From Dermatophilaceae bacterium (GTDB lineage: Bacteria > Actinomycetota > Actinomycetes > Actinomycetales > Dermatophilaceae): a stretch of 33,590 nt of DNA. Positions 33,051 through 33,590 of the stretch are shown piece by piece. Every line of letters starts with the position of its first letter. The stretch's first letter is position 1. The notes beneath the pieces are model-generated. The model made no database searches and was not told the DNA's origin. It saw only the letters and a list, made by a program, of their open reading frames with translations. The DNA lies in NCBI GenBank assembly GCA_014377705.1, contig JACMPC010000267.1:1-33590 (forward strand), in the 5' to 3' direction. A program made the translations under genes and the position numbers.

Positions 33051-33371
33051 GTTCAGGAGTCCTCTCAGGACTGTTCAGGTCGGTGCAGGCAGAGATGCCT
33101 GCCATAGCGTCTGAACCGTACAACTGCTTCCATGACGCGATCAGCCCGGTGGGAGCGCTCCGGCTCCGAGGCGCCGACGTGGTCGTCGAGCCCTTCCGTC
33201 CGGGAGGCCGACGCGCGAAGCACGGCTATGACCCCGTCTTTCGCCTCGGCCGTGCCAAGCCATGGTTCCACCGGCCAATGCTTCCAGGTGAGCAGGCCCT
33301 TCATCCGCAGCAGCTCGATCCGGGGTGATCCTTCGGATAGCCGGGAGGCGCAGTGGTGAGGGCGATCGCCG
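33051..33371. other. intergenic region upstream of the MFS exporter
   Basis: No supportable gene is seen. A minus-strand frame (33065-33391) contains MKGLLTWKHWPVEPWLGTAE with fair G/C third positions but has no good start, ends near the exporter's ribosome-binding site and overlaps the permease end; I do not count it as real. A 5-bp dyad with 3-bp spacer at 33059-33071 could be a regulatory site. Confidence 0.35.
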
Positions 33372-33590
33372 TCACGGTTCTGCGTGTTCACCAGTCATGG
33401 TCCCAGCCGTCGCGTCGAGTTCACCGTCATCCACCGCCGACCGGAAGCGGACTTCCTCCAACGATAGTTTTGCCCTGAAGGCGCTCCAGACCGTCCAGGT
33501 CACCGCGACCAGCGGTACCGCCACCACCGCGCCGATGACGCCGGCGAGGACCGTCCCGGAGGCCACGGCAAGGGCAACGGCGAGCGGGTG
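33372..33590 (-). CDS. AI-2E family permease, C-terminal end (runs off the window)
   Basis: Only the last 72 or so codons are present; the gene continues beyond the right edge. The segment HPLAVALAVASGTVLAGVIG followed by AVVAVPLVAVTWTVW is the typical final helix pair of AI-2E/PerM family transporters (HPL...LAG..GA..AVPL.A). A hydrophilic tail of about 40 residues follows. The family includes autoinducer-2 exporters and Na+/H+ antiporters; the substrate here is unknown. Confidence 0.75.
   Translation of the reverse strand, partial: HPLAVALAVASGTVLAGVIGAVVAVPLVAVTWTVWSAFRAKLSLEEVRFRSAVDDGELDATAGTMTGEHAEP

Overview
The window is high-GC DNA with GTG starts, 4-bp stop/start overlaps and G/C-ending codons. 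This points to an actinomycete (Actinomycetota); I cannot name the genus. There are no rRNA, tRNA or CRISPR features and no recognisable transposase.

Layout. 1-1600: the C-terminal part of a cytochrome c, then a multi-cluster ferredoxin-like protein broken by one frameshift. 1900-6060: an accessory and partly decayed stretch. It holds a VapBC toxin-antitoxin pair, a small unknown protein, an alpha/beta hydrolase divergent from an OhrR-like MarR regulator, a YefM antitoxin with a YoeB toxin that has lost its catalytic His and its normal stop, and a truncated TmrB-like ATP-binding pseudogene. 6108-17717: the main block, a divergent [NiFe]-hydrogenase locus. hypFCDEAB (maturation) runs leftward and hoxEFUYHW (bidirectional NAD-linked hydrogenase, group 3d type, plus its endopeptidase) runs rightward. 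Between them lie 191 bp carrying four 11-bp direct repeats. 17718-18250: degraded remnants, including the C-terminal half of a TetR regulator. 18276-22982: a winged-helix regulator divergent from a 1406-residue protein that fuses a NuoL-like membrane module (DabB) to a DUF2309 zinc module (DabA), i.e. a one-piece DAB inorganic-carbon pump. 22982-23488: a coupled 41-residue ORF, a truncated DUF6671 protein and a 3 x 24 bp tandem repeat that copies the moaA 3' end. 23466-29385 (minus): moaA, then a dihydroorotate-dehydrogenase-like flavoprotein overlapping the full-length pyruvate:ferredoxin oxidoreductase nifJ. 29679-33590: a secreted subtilisin-like protease, a strong terminator, a DHA2-type MFS exporter and the end of an AI-2E family permease.

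How the parts may work together. The Hyp proteins and HoxW build and mature the HoxYH nickel enzyme, and HoxEFU links it to NAD(H) and possibly ferredoxin. PFOR makes or uses reduced ferredoxin and CO2/acetyl-CoA, and the DabB-DabA fusion would load the cell with bicarbonate. Co-location therefore suggests an H2 / low-potential-electron / inorganic-carbon module for anaerobic or microaerobic life. The individual enzyme calls rest on clear motifs; the joint role is inference. No RuBisCO or other carbon-fixation enzyme is visible here. The most unusual single object is the DabB-DabA fusion.
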